The notes beneath the pieces are model-generated. The model saw only the letters and a list, made by a program, of their open reading frames with translations. It was not told where the DNA came from and ran no database searches. From Bdellovibrionales bacterium (GTDB taxonomy: Bacteria > Myxococcota > XYA12-FULL-58-9 > SYDY01): 38,417 nucleotides of DNA. A program made the position numbers and the translations under genes. Within the stretch, counting starts at the first letter, position 1. Every line of letters begins with the position of its first letter. Shown here piece after piece: positions 8,439-16,175 of the stretch. The DNA is taken from contig SYDY01000017.1 of assembly GCA_005801425.1 (NCBI GenBank), forward strand, positions 1 to 38,417, written 5' to 3'.

Positions 8439-10181
8439 ATGCCAACCACGTTTGCCGAACTTCTTGCGGGCGCCAAAGCCAATGTTCAACATATCGATGT
8501 CGCAACCCTCGAGGAGAGGCGTCGCGCTGAGCCATCGTTGGTGATCCTCGATGTTCGTGAGCAAGGGGAGCTTGAATCAGGTGTGATCCCTCAGGCCCTT
8601 TGCATCACGAGGGGTTTTCTTGAAGCACGCATTGAAAAACATGTGCCAGATCGCAATCGTCCTATTGCGGTCATGTGTGCATCAGGAACACGTGCGACAC
8701 TTGCTGCACAATCGTTGATGGCGATGGGTTATGCCCATGTTTTTTGTGTGCAAGGCGGCATGGCAGCATGGAAGGAAGCGGGTTTGGCATTTAATACCCC
8801 CACACTTGAAACCCATGCATGTTCATCGGAGAAGCTGACATGGGATAGCATTCGTGCTGATTTTCCTATCACGGGTCGGCGTGTTCCTGTTTTAGGTGGA
8901 CTTGATTTAGAACTTGCGTATCTTGATCATGCGGCATCGACCCATGCACCACGTCGTGTGATCAAACGTTTCAGCGATTTCATGTGTCGTGAATATGCGA
9001 ATATCCATCGCGGTACCCATTTGCTTTCGCGTCAAGCCACGCAAACATTCGATGATTGCTACGAAACGTGTTCCCAATTTATTGGTGGCAATCTGACAAC
9101 AAATGCTGTGGTGTTTACGATGAATACCACCCAAGCCATCGACATTGCGGCCCATGTGGTAGATGCGCTTCCAGGCAAAGTGCTCCTAAGTAGCATGGAG
9201 CATCATAGCAACGATTTGCCTTATCGAAAGCGTGGTGATGTTCTGCGTGCGCGTTGCCTTGCGGATGGCACACTGGATATGCAGCACATGGAAGAGCTGC
9301 TTAAAAACAATCGTGTCAAATTGGTGGCGATCACTGGTGCGAGCAATCTTACGGGCTGGTTACCGCCTATCTATGATATTGCACGCATGGCCCATGCGCA
9401 TGGTGCATTGATCCTTGTGGATGGTGCACAAATTCTTGCGCATTATCCCATGGATGTACGCGCGGACAACGCGCCAGAGCATATCGATTTTTTTGTGGCG
9501 GCAGGACACAAGGCCTACGCACCATTTGGGGCTGCATTTCTTTATGGGCCACGTGCGTTGATGGACGCGGTACCTCCATATCTTCCCGGCGGGGGAACTG
9601 CAGGTGAAGTGGATGTTGATTCTGTGAGCTTTGTGAAAAGTCCGGATCGGCATCAGGGTGGCACGCCCAATATTGGTGGGGTGATTGCCATGGCCGAAGC
9701 CATCCGATTTCTTAATCAGATCGGTATGGAAGAAATACGTGCCCATGAGCTTGTTCTGTTGCGCAAGGCCATGGCGGGGCTTCGTGCGATTGATGGGGTT
9801 CGGGTGTATGGTCCCCAAGATCCCAATGCGCGACTTGGTGTGGTGACTTTTAACGTGCGCGGTGTGTCCGATATGTTGTGTGCTGCTATTTTAAGCGAAG
9901 AATATGGTATCGCGTGTCGCAACGGTCGATTTTGCTCCCACATTTATGCGAATATTTTGTTTGGATCCGATGATTTCGCGACGGTGGATCCTGGCCAACA
10001 CGCAGGTGCTGTGCGGGCAAGCTTTGGACTTTACAATACGGAAGCCTGCGTCGATCGTTTGTTGCACGCGGTTGAAGCCATCAGCAAACAACAATGGCAA
10101 GGTGAATACAAAACACGATCAGGCAATTTGAATACGGACTTCATTGGACGTTGCAACGACAAATGGATGGAATCGGCTTAA
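8439..10181 (+). CDS. Rhodanese-cysteine desulfurase fusion (SufS/NifS-like)
   Basis: Residues 1-120 form a rhodanese domain with active-site Cys80 in the loop CASGTR. Residues about 135-550 are a class-V aminotransferase fold: YLDHAASTHAP, MEHHSND, LVDGAQ, the PLP lysine Lys358 in AGHKAYAPFG, and catalytic Cys499 in RNGRFC. VRASFGLYNTE near the end is typical of SufS-type (group II) enzymes. The desulfurase removes sulfur from cysteine as an enzyme persulfide; the fused rhodanese could take that sulfur and pass it on, for Fe-S clusters or thio-modification. No suf or isc genes are nearby. The ATG at 8439 has no clear ribosome site. The stop overlaps the convergent DUF4336-like gene by 4 nt. 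Confidence 0.92.
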   Translation: MPTTFAELLAGAKANVQHIDVATLEERRRAEPSLVILDVREQGELESGVIPQALCITRGFLEARIEKHVPDRNRPIAVMCASGTRATLAAQSLMAMGYAHVFCVQGGMAAWKEAGLAFNTPTLETHACSSEKLTWDSIRADFPITGRRVPVLGGLDLELAYLDHAASTHAPRRVIKRFSDFMCREYANIHRGTHLLSRQATQTFDDCYETCSQFIGGNLTTNAVVFTMNTTQAIDIAAHVVDALPGKVLLSSMEHHSNDLPYRKRGDVLRARCLADGTLDMQHMEELLKNNRVKLVAITGASNLTGWLPPIYDIARMAHAHGALILVDGAQILAHYPMDVRADNAPEHIDFFVAAGHKAYAPFGAAFLYGPRALMDAVPPYLPGGGTAGEVDVDSVSFVKSPDRHQGGTPNIGGVIAMAEAIRFLNQIGMEEIRAHELVLLRKAMAGLRAIDGVRVYGPQDPNARLGVVTFNVRGVSDMLCAAILSEEYGIACRNGRFCSHIYANILFGSDDFATVDPGQHAGAVRASFGLYNTEACVDRLLHAVEAISKQQWQGEYKTRSGNLNTDFIGRCNDKWMESA

Positions 10182-10909
10182 ATCGTATCAGCCAAATGTT
10201 CTAAAACCTGACGTGCATCATGTTCTATCACCTCACCATGGGCCATGATGATACGCTTCAAGCCGGGGACAACGGCTGCTTCGCGTAAGCCGCGCGCAAA
10301 ATCACGCTTGTTGCCGATGCACGACATACGAAATAACGTGGTGACACGCGGTTTTCCTGCGTTGCCTAGCCAGCGCATGTAGATGAGCCAAAATAAACCG
10401 TGCCCGTCGTTTTTTCCGACGTTGAAAATCGCGTCGCAGAAGACATGGGTGGTGTCGTGATCGGAATGCACGGTGAGAAATGCTTCGGTGTTGCGGGTAC
10501 CTTGCAATGCACGCATGGAGACACCACCAGGAATATTGACGGCAATCGTATCGAGCATACGGTCAATGGGCACAATATCGCGGATCCGTTTGGCGCTGCC
10601 TGTAGGGGCCCAGATCTGTGCTTTGGGGAAGCGTGCTTTGTACCTGGGCGCATCAGTACGATGATAGCCATTGGGGACAACAATGATAGAGGGCTCACCG
10701 AGGCTTTCAAGCCATGTCATGCCTGCATCGTCTAAACAGATGACGCTATACAAAAGAAGCTTGTGATCGGGCAATTGGACAATTGTCATGCGGCGTTTGA
10801 TATCCATATGTGGCAAGGCGGCATCCACCATCCAAAGATTGTTTGTGAGTTGCCGTGGCTTGCCGTGGGAAGCAGGGCGCCACGGGTTGTTGTTGTCGGA
10901 GATCCCCAT
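10178..10909 (-). CDS. DUF4336-like protein (metallo-beta-lactamase-like fold)
   Basis: The frame is open from 11113, but the first 68 codons overlap the preceding gene; the ATG at 10909 gives 243 aa and starts 50 nt after that gene's stop. Near the N-terminus LWMVDAAL, MTIVQLPDHKLLLYS and LGEPSIIVVPNGYHRTDAPRYKARFPKAQIWAPTG (quoted here only as start, middle and end: SIIVVPNGYHR, FPKAQIW) follow the pattern of DUF4336 proteins, which resemble metallo-beta-lactamase folds but often lack a full metal set. HSDHDTTHVFCDAIFNV could bind metal. The substrate is unknown. It probably shares a transcript with the HELGH membrane protein. The family call rests on pattern recall, not a search. Confidence 0.65.
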   Translation of the reverse strand: MGISDNNNPWRPASHGKPRQLTNNLWMVDAALPHMDIKRRMTIVQLPDHKLLLYSVICLDDAGMTWLESLGEPSIIVVPNGYHRTDAPRYKARFPKAQIWAPTGSAKRIRDIVPIDRMLDTIAVNIPGGVSMRALQGTRNTEAFLTVHSDHDTTHVFCDAIFNVGKNDGHGLFWLIYMRWLGNAGKPRVTTLFRMSCIGNKRDFARGLREAAVVPGLKRIIMAHGEVIEHDARQVLEHLADTI

Positions 10910-10959
10910 CTGTATGGATCTATCAATAACTGGTCGGTTCGCAATAATTGCGATGCGGA

Positions 10960-12555
10960 TCACCTCCGCCACACACCCCAGCGCGAGGATGGGAGGTTTT
11001 GCGATATGACGTTCCAGCCATTGAAATGACGTTTGGCTTCTAGGGCATTGGCTGCCGCATGGCATACATTTCCGAGGGTCCACAATCCACCCGCAACGGC
11101 CCATGATGTCCATCCGACGAATGAATCATTGAATGAATCAGGGCAACCTTGTTGATTGCGGAATTGTTGATCCGCCTCGACGATGGCAGTCACAGCCGAT
11201 ACTGTGGCGCCTGCAAAACAAAGTGCGCCTGCACCGCGCAAGATCCGCGCTGCGGTGGAATTGTGAGGCCTCGTGGCTTCTCTTGCAGATTGCACTGTAC
11301 GTGCGGCAAGGGTGCCTGCGCCTGCCGACATGATGACAGGAACAGTCCATACGGGTATGAATCCATCCACCGCGAAAAGTCGGATGGATGGCACAATCAT
11401 CATACTGGATAATCCAACCATTTCTGCCGCACGGGCTATACGCGTGCTGACGGCATGAAGTTTTTCGCGCGCCGCGTGCTGTGTGCCACGTTGAAGGACC
11501 CAGGCGGGAAGATTATGGGCCAGTTGTTCTGTGGCTCTGCCTAGTAATTCAGGAGGGATTATCTCTGATGGATCTGTTGGAAGAATCAATTCAAACGCTT
11601 CGCGCGTATGGGGACCCATGCGGCGTTCTTGGGTCTCTGTGAAAGCTTTGCATATGCCGGGATCGGTTTGTGCCAACCGTGCTGCGTGTTGTACGGCAAC
11701 AGAAGGCGGGATCCATGCCGCGGGATTGGCGAGAGTCCAGCATCCTACGGCGACCATGGCGGCGGGCAGTGTCCATCCCATGGCCATACGCAAGTCCAAT
11801 GCGGCCCCATTCATGCCGGCGGCATCCATATCACGCGCAGCGTTGGCAAAATCACTTGCATGTGACGTGCTTGATTCGTTGGCGTAGCCCATCAGATTGG
11901 CCCACTCAGAGATGGCCCAAATAAATAATGGTGCACCGAGCCCTATCCTGCCATGCATCAGGCACCAACATGACGCTCCGCCCAGGATCATCATTTCAGC
12001 AGATTCAACGCCAGGGCCTGCCAAAGATCGCAAAGCATCGCTGAGTAAATAGCCATCAAACGTGCGTGCTGTGGGATCTAAACACTTTGCAAGGGATTGG
12101 GTGCTTGGCAGTGTATCTCCGCAGGCCCACGCAGTATCAGGACTGCTGATTGAGCCAGTTAAGAAGATCGCGGTCCAATCGTGATTGCGGATGTTGTCTT
12201 CAAAATGTGTGAAGTATCGACCCTCTGGCCACGCACCATATTGATCCCAATTCATGGATTGCGGCATACCGCAGGTCAATACACCAGCCACCAAGTGGCC
12301 AAGTTCATGGGGCACATTGAGGACGCCTTGTGCCATGCCGCGTGCGGCGACATACATACACACCGAAAATGTTGCTGCTTCTGGGAGTGCATACCGCCTT
12401 AACCATGGCCCTAGGGCTTCTGGCTGCAATCGGGACCCCTCGGCGCCCAACTGCGCGATCAGCATGTCAAGCGGAGCTCTAGGCTCCATGCCGATCAAAA
12501 CGTCGTCATCATTTGCATTCTGTATATCGAAACGTTGTAAACGCGTGACCGCCAT
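10960..12555 (-). CDS. Polytopic membrane protein with HELGH motif (531 aa)
   Basis: The ATG at 12555 has a strong ribosome site (GGGGAGGGG just upstream). The sequence alternates polar regions with many hydrophobic, Ala/Gly-rich segments, among them AATFSVCMYVAARGMAQGV, MMILGGASCWCLM, LPAAMVAVGCWTLA and ILRGAGALCFAGATVSAVTA. At residues 83-87 VPHELGHLVAG places a HExxH zinc motif at the start of a hydrophobic stretch, as in M50 site-2 proteases and related membrane metallopeptidases. A matching downstream M50 aspartate motif was not identified, so membership in M50 is not supported. There are several Cys and Trp residues. It may be a membrane-embedded metalloprotease of unknown type, likely cotranscribed with the DUF4336-like gene. 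Confidence 0.75.
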   Translation of the reverse strand: MAVTRLQRFDIQNANDDDVLIGMEPRAPLDMLIAQLGAEGSRLQPEALGPWLRRYALPEAATFSVCMYVAARGMAQGVLNVPHELGHLVAGVLTCGMPQSMNWDQYGAWPEGRYFTHFEDNIRNHDWTAIFLTGSISSPDTAWACGDTLPSTQSLAKCLDPTARTFDGYLLSDALRSLAGPGVESAEMMILGGASCWCLMHGRIGLGAPLFIWAISEWANLMGYANESSTSHASDFANAARDMDAAGMNGAALDLRMAMGWTLPAAMVAVGCWTLANPAAWIPPSVAVQHAARLAQTDPGICKAFTETQERRMGPHTREAFELILPTDPSEIIPPELLGRATEQLAHNLPAWVLQRGTQHAAREKLHAVSTRIARAAEMVGLSSMMIVPSIRLFAVDGFIPVWTVPVIMSAGAGTLAARTVQSAREATRPHNSTAARILRGAGALCFAGATVSAVTAIVEADQQFRNQQGCPDSFNDSFVGWTSWAVAGGLWTLGNVCHAAANALEAKRHFNGWNVISQNLPSSRWGVWRR

Positions 12556-12649
12556 GGTCCCCTCCCCAGGGGGTGGCTCGCGTGAGTGTTGAGACTAATG
12601 GGTGCAAGTGGTGTTGGCAACAGGGCTATTGTCTCTGATTTGTTTGCCG

Positions 12650-13064
12650 TGTCTCGCCATCCGTGTGCAGGTCCTCGCACGTCACAAAAGCCACGTGACG
12701 CTCATGATATATGTGCTTGCGATGCGCTTCTTAAACGCGTCACAACGCTTTGGTGTCTTGTGCTCCGGTCCGTTCACACGGCAGGTGGCGAGACATGGTT
12801 TGCTGAGGCTTTGCACTAATCATTGCGTTTTTATGGTAAATGTATGGTTTGTGCTGTTTTCGGCGTTCTCTAAACAGCGTTGCCTTGCCACTTGCCGTGT
12901 GAACGGACCGGAGCACAAGACACCAAAGCGTTGTGACGCGTGCTTTACCTCCACTTCGCGGTAGCGAGGGGGAGGTCGGCACGAAGTGCCGGGTGGGGGT
13001 GCGATTCAATGCGCGTCACGTGGCTTTTGTGACGTGCGAGGACCTGCACACGGATGGCAAGGCA
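12650..13064. repeat. Compound nested inverted repeat, copy 1
   Basis: Four arms are arranged A-B-loop-B'-A'. Outer arms 12656-12701 and 13013-13058 are perfect reverse complements over 46 nt. Inner arms 12736-12789 and 12887-12940 match over 54 nt with one mismatch. The central loop (12790-12886) is 97 nt. Arms A and B share their ends (TGTCTCGCCA at one side, GTGACGCG at the other) but differ in the middle. Folded as single-stranded nucleic acid it would make a stem of about 100 bp. Arm A recurs at 20976 and 38362. Confidence 0.9.
12948..13002. repeat. GC-rich double-hairpin insert within the repeat
   Basis: This stretch lies only in the right spacer between arms B' and A', which is 72 nt against 34 nt on the left, so it looks like a later insertion. 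It has two hairpins: CCTCC…GGAGG enclosing a CGC-GGTA-GCG stem, and GGCAC-GAA-GTGCC (12978-12990), then GGGTGGGGGTG. Similar G-rich intergenic palindromes are widespread in proteobacterial genomes. Confidence 0.55.
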
Positions 13065-13145
13065 ACGCTAACGAGATGCTTAAAATACTTTGAGATGCGA
13101 TAGACCTGGATATGGCAACACGCAATTGCCGCGTGCGCGCGCAGC

Positions 13146-16130
13146 ATGTTAATGAACCCCACCATGGATACCCAGTTGGACTTGCGTGACGCCTTTCTTG
13201 GCTTTTTCAAGAACGATCATCATACGGTGATGAAATCGAGCCCTCTTGTCACCGCAGGCGATCCCACCTTGATGTTTGTGAATGCAGGCATGGTGCCATT
13301 TAAAGAAATTTTTACGGGACAGCGCCATAGCGACACACGCAGAGCGGCCACGTGCCAAAAGTGCATGCGCGTTTCTGGTAAGCACAACGACTTGGAAGAA
13401 GTGGGAAAAACCCCGCGCCATCATACGTTGTTTGAGATGCTTGGTAATTTTTCTTTCGGCGATTATTTTAAAGAACACGCCATTGAATGCGCCTGGACAT
13501 TCATGACACGGGAGCTTGCTCTTCCGAAAGATAAATTGTGGGTCACGGTTTTTGAAGGCGATGCCAGTGCGCCAGCAGATGACGAAGCGGCGGCTCTTTG
13601 GCGAAAAATTTCGGGTCTTCCTGAAGACCGTATTTTACGTTGCCCAGCTTCTGAAAATTTTTGGGCCATGGGTGATACAGGACCGTGCGGTCCGTGCACC
13701 GAGATCCATGTTGATATGGGTGACAAACATGCGCCCGCGGTAACCCGCACTGATTTTGAAACAGGGCGCATTCTTGAGATTTGGAATCTGGTGTTCATGC
13801 AATTTAATAGGACGGCCGATGGTGTGTATCATCCGCTGCCTGCGCCTTGCGTGGATACTGGCATGGGCCTTGAGCGTGTTACAGCCGTTTATTCGGGCGA
13901 AAAGAGCAATTACCATACGCCGCTATTTTTGCCGTTGCTTGCGCATATCGCTGAGGAAGCCAAGAAAACATATACGCGCAGTGCGAGTGATGACGATATG
14001 TCCATGCGTGTGATCGCGGATCATGCGCGGGCTACTGCATTTCTGATGGCCGACGGGGTTAGGCCGAGCAATGAGGGGCGAGGCTATGTGTTGCGACGTA
14101 TTATGCGTCGAGCGATCCGTCATGCGGATAAACTTGGGATCAAAGATCTCTTTTTCCATCGCATATGTATGGCGGTGGGTGATGTCATGGGCGGCGTGTA
14201 TCCCGAGCTTCATGAAGCACGTGCGTTTATCGAAAAAATGACCATGCTCGAAGAAGAGACATTTCGTCGAACGCTCAAAAACGGGCTACAATTGCTTGGT
14301 CATGAAATTGAGTCGATCAGGCATGCAGGCGGAGAAATGCTTTCGGGCGATACTGCCTTTAAATTGTACGACACCTATGGGTTTCCCAAAGATCTAACCG
14401 AAGTGATTACCCGAGAGCACGGGATTAAAATCGATGAAACCGCTTTTTCTGTTGCCATGGACGCACAGCGTGAACGCAGTCGCGGTGGTGTGGTGGGTGA
14501 TGCGGCGGTCGATGATATTTACACCAAGATCCGCGAGCAGCATGGTCCCGTGACATTTGTTGGGTATCCCCATGAGGGTGAAGAACGCGATGGTGCGTGG
14601 AGAACGATTGAGCATCAGGGCAGCACGTTTATCCAAACACAAGCTCAGGTTGTGGCCATTATTGCTGATGATGTTTCATGCGAAACACTCGATGAAGGTG
14701 TGGGCTATGTGGTGCTTAACCCAACGCCGATGTACGGCGAATCGGGTGGTCAAGTGGGTGACGTGGGGCTTATTTCAAGCGATCATGCGACGCTCGAAAT
14801 ATTGGATACGCAAAGGCCCATTGATGATCTCACCGTATGCAAAGTGCGCGTACTTCAAGGCGCCTTGCATGTGAAGGATGCGGTATGGGTGGGATACGAT
14901 TGCGATCTTCGCGCTGAAACACGCATTCATCATTCAGCAACACACTTATTGCACGCATCGCTTCGTAAAATATTGGGCGACCATGTGGCGCAGGCAGGGT
15001 CGTTTGTTGATCATGAAAAACTTCGTTTTGACTTTTCCCATACGGAGGCGATTTCGGCATCGCAACGGGCTGCTATCGAAGCCGACGTAAATGCCTCTAT
15101 TTCGGCCTCGTATTCAGTGCAAACCGATGTTTTGCCGTTTCAAGATGCAAAGCAAAAAGGTGCCTTGGCACTGTTTGGTGAAAAGTACGGCGATACCGTG
15201 CGTGTGATTAGCATGGGCGGATCCGTGGAGTTTTGCGGTGGAACCCATGTGCACAATACCTCCGATGTGGGCATGCTTTTGATTACCCAGGAAGGATCGC
15301 TTTCAACCGGTGTGCGTCGTATGGAAGCCATGGCGGGCTTAAGTCTGCAAAAGCATCTGCTGCACTTGGGTGGACGGATTGCCTATGCCAATAAGATGAT
15401 CGCAGAGGATATTTTTTCTTCTGCCGGTGATGATGCCACTTTGGTACTGCTTGCACGCGTATGCGAAGCATGGAAACACACAGAACAAGCCGTGCATGCC
15501 TTAGGGTTGAAGGCAGAGGATCCCGATTTTATCATGCCTCGCTCGATGGTATGGCATTCTCGTTCGCGTGATTTGGCTGCAGCACAACAACTGCGCGATC
15601 TCTGTGATGGGCTGACCCAGATCTTAAATAGCAAACCTACGGAAGCTGCTGAGATTGCTGATCGATACAAACATGTCGATTGCGGATTGTTGGCCAATAT
15701 TGCGGCGATCCAACGGGCACGCAGGGGCAATGAGCGTTTGCTTGAAGTAGCCAAGCAACAACATGCTTCATCCCATGTCGATTCGCTTGCGGGGCAGCGT
15801 AGAGAAATAGCGGGTATTTCGGTGCTTGCTGCCCATCTAATTGATCTTGATGCCAAAGACCTTCGGGCCTTATCGGACGAACTGCGCAATCAATTGGGAT
15901 CGGGTGTTTACTGTTTGGCAGCAGCTCAGACAGACAAAGTAAGCCTTTTGGTGGCGGTGACTCCCGATTTGGCGGGTATTCTCCCAGCCTCGAAACTGAT
16001 TGCGTCCATGGCGCCATACATCGGAGGGCGCGGGGGCGGAAAACCAGATCTCGCACAGGCGGGTGGAACCGATGCCCATGGCATACCTGGTGCATTTGCC
16101 AAACTCGAAGAGCTTATTGCAAACCGTTAG
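13146..16130 (+). CDS. alaS: Alanyl-tRNA synthetase
   Basis: Charges tRNA-Ala and edits mischarged Ser and Gly. The N-terminal catalytic domain shows RHHTLFEMLGNFSFGDYFK and GDTGPCGPCTEIH. The tRNA-recognition region has RVIADHARATAFLMADGV and GYVLRRIMRRAIRHA. The editing domain carries the zinc-binding HxxxH (HHSATHLLH, near residue 594) and CGGTHVHN (near 697). The C-terminal domain ends with GGRGGGKPDLAQAGG near 959. At 994 aa it is longer than the usual 870-880, mainly in the editing to C-terminal linker. Starts at 13146, 13152 and 13164 are all possible and none has a clear ribosome site; 13164 gives MDTQLDLRDAF, closest to family N-termini. Confidence 0.97.
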   Translation: MLMNPTMDTQLDLRDAFLGFFKNDHHTVMKSSPLVTAGDPTLMFVNAGMVPFKEIFTGQRHSDTRRAATCQKCMRVSGKHNDLEEVGKTPRHHTLFEMLGNFSFGDYFKEHAIECAWTFMTRELALPKDKLWVTVFEGDASAPADDEAAALWRKISGLPEDRILRCPASENFWAMGDTGPCGPCTEIHVDMGDKHAPAVTRTDFETGRILEIWNLVFMQFNRTADGVYHPLPAPCVDTGMGLERVTAVYSGEKSNYHTPLFLPLLAHIAEEAKKTYTRSASDDDMSMRVIADHARATAFLMADGVRPSNEGRGYVLRRIMRRAIRHADKLGIKDLFFHRICMAVGDVMGGVYPELHEARAFIEKMTMLEEETFRRTLKNGLQLLGHEIESIRHAGGEMLSGDTAFKLYDTYGFPKDLTEVITREHGIKIDETAFSVAMDAQRERSRGGVVGDAAVDDIYTKIREQHGPVTFVGYPHEGEERDGAWRTIEHQGSTFIQTQAQVVAIIADDVSCETLDEGVGYVVLNPTPMYGESGGQVGDVGLISSDHATLEILDTQRPIDDLTVCKVRVLQGALHVKDAVWVGYDCDLRAETRIHHSATHLLHASLRKILGDHVAQAGSFVDHEKLRFDFSHTEAISASQRAAIEADVNASISASYSVQTDVLPFQDAKQKGALALFGEKYGDTVRVISMGGSVEFCGGTHVHNTSDVGMLLITQEGSLSTGVRRMEAMAGLSLQKHLLHLGGRIAYANKMIAEDIFSSAGDDATLVLLARVCEAWKHTEQAVHALGLKAEDPDFIMPRSMVWHSRSRDLAAAQQLRDLCDGLTQILNSKPTEAAEIADRYKHVDCGLLANIAAIQRARRGNERLLEVAKQQHASSHVDSLAGQRREIAGISVLAAHLIDLDAKDLRALSDELRNQLGSGVYCLAAAQTDKVSLLVAVTPDLAGILPASKLIASMAPYIGGRGGGKPDLAQAGGTDAHGIPGAFAKLEELIANR

Positions 16131-16175
16131 GCATCTAGCGATAATCAATTTCATCATCTGACAGAAAGTACCACG

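Larger units (their letters stand above)
12556..13145. other. Gene-free intergenic region filled by repeats
   Basis: These 590 nt separate two divergently transcribed genes. I see no credible coding sequence: the short open frames here read through the inverted repeat arms in both directions. About 410 nt are the compound inverted repeat described separately. The ends (12556-12649 and 13065-13145) must hold the promoters of the membrane-protein gene and alaS, but no convincing promoter boxes stand out. Confidence 0.7.

Noticed and set aside
10910-11113. Longer start of the DUF4336-like protein
   Set aside because: It would overlap the upstream membrane-protein gene by about 150 nt and has no family similarity; ATG 10909 fits the spacing.
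12602-13009. Open frames on both strands in the repeat region
   Set aside because: They are made by the inverted arms, show the same Cys/Arg-rich translations in both directions and have no ribosome sites.
12650-13064. Integron attC site or CRISPR array
   Set aside because: There are no RYYYAAC/GTTRRRY core sites and no regularly spaced identical repeats with unique spacers.
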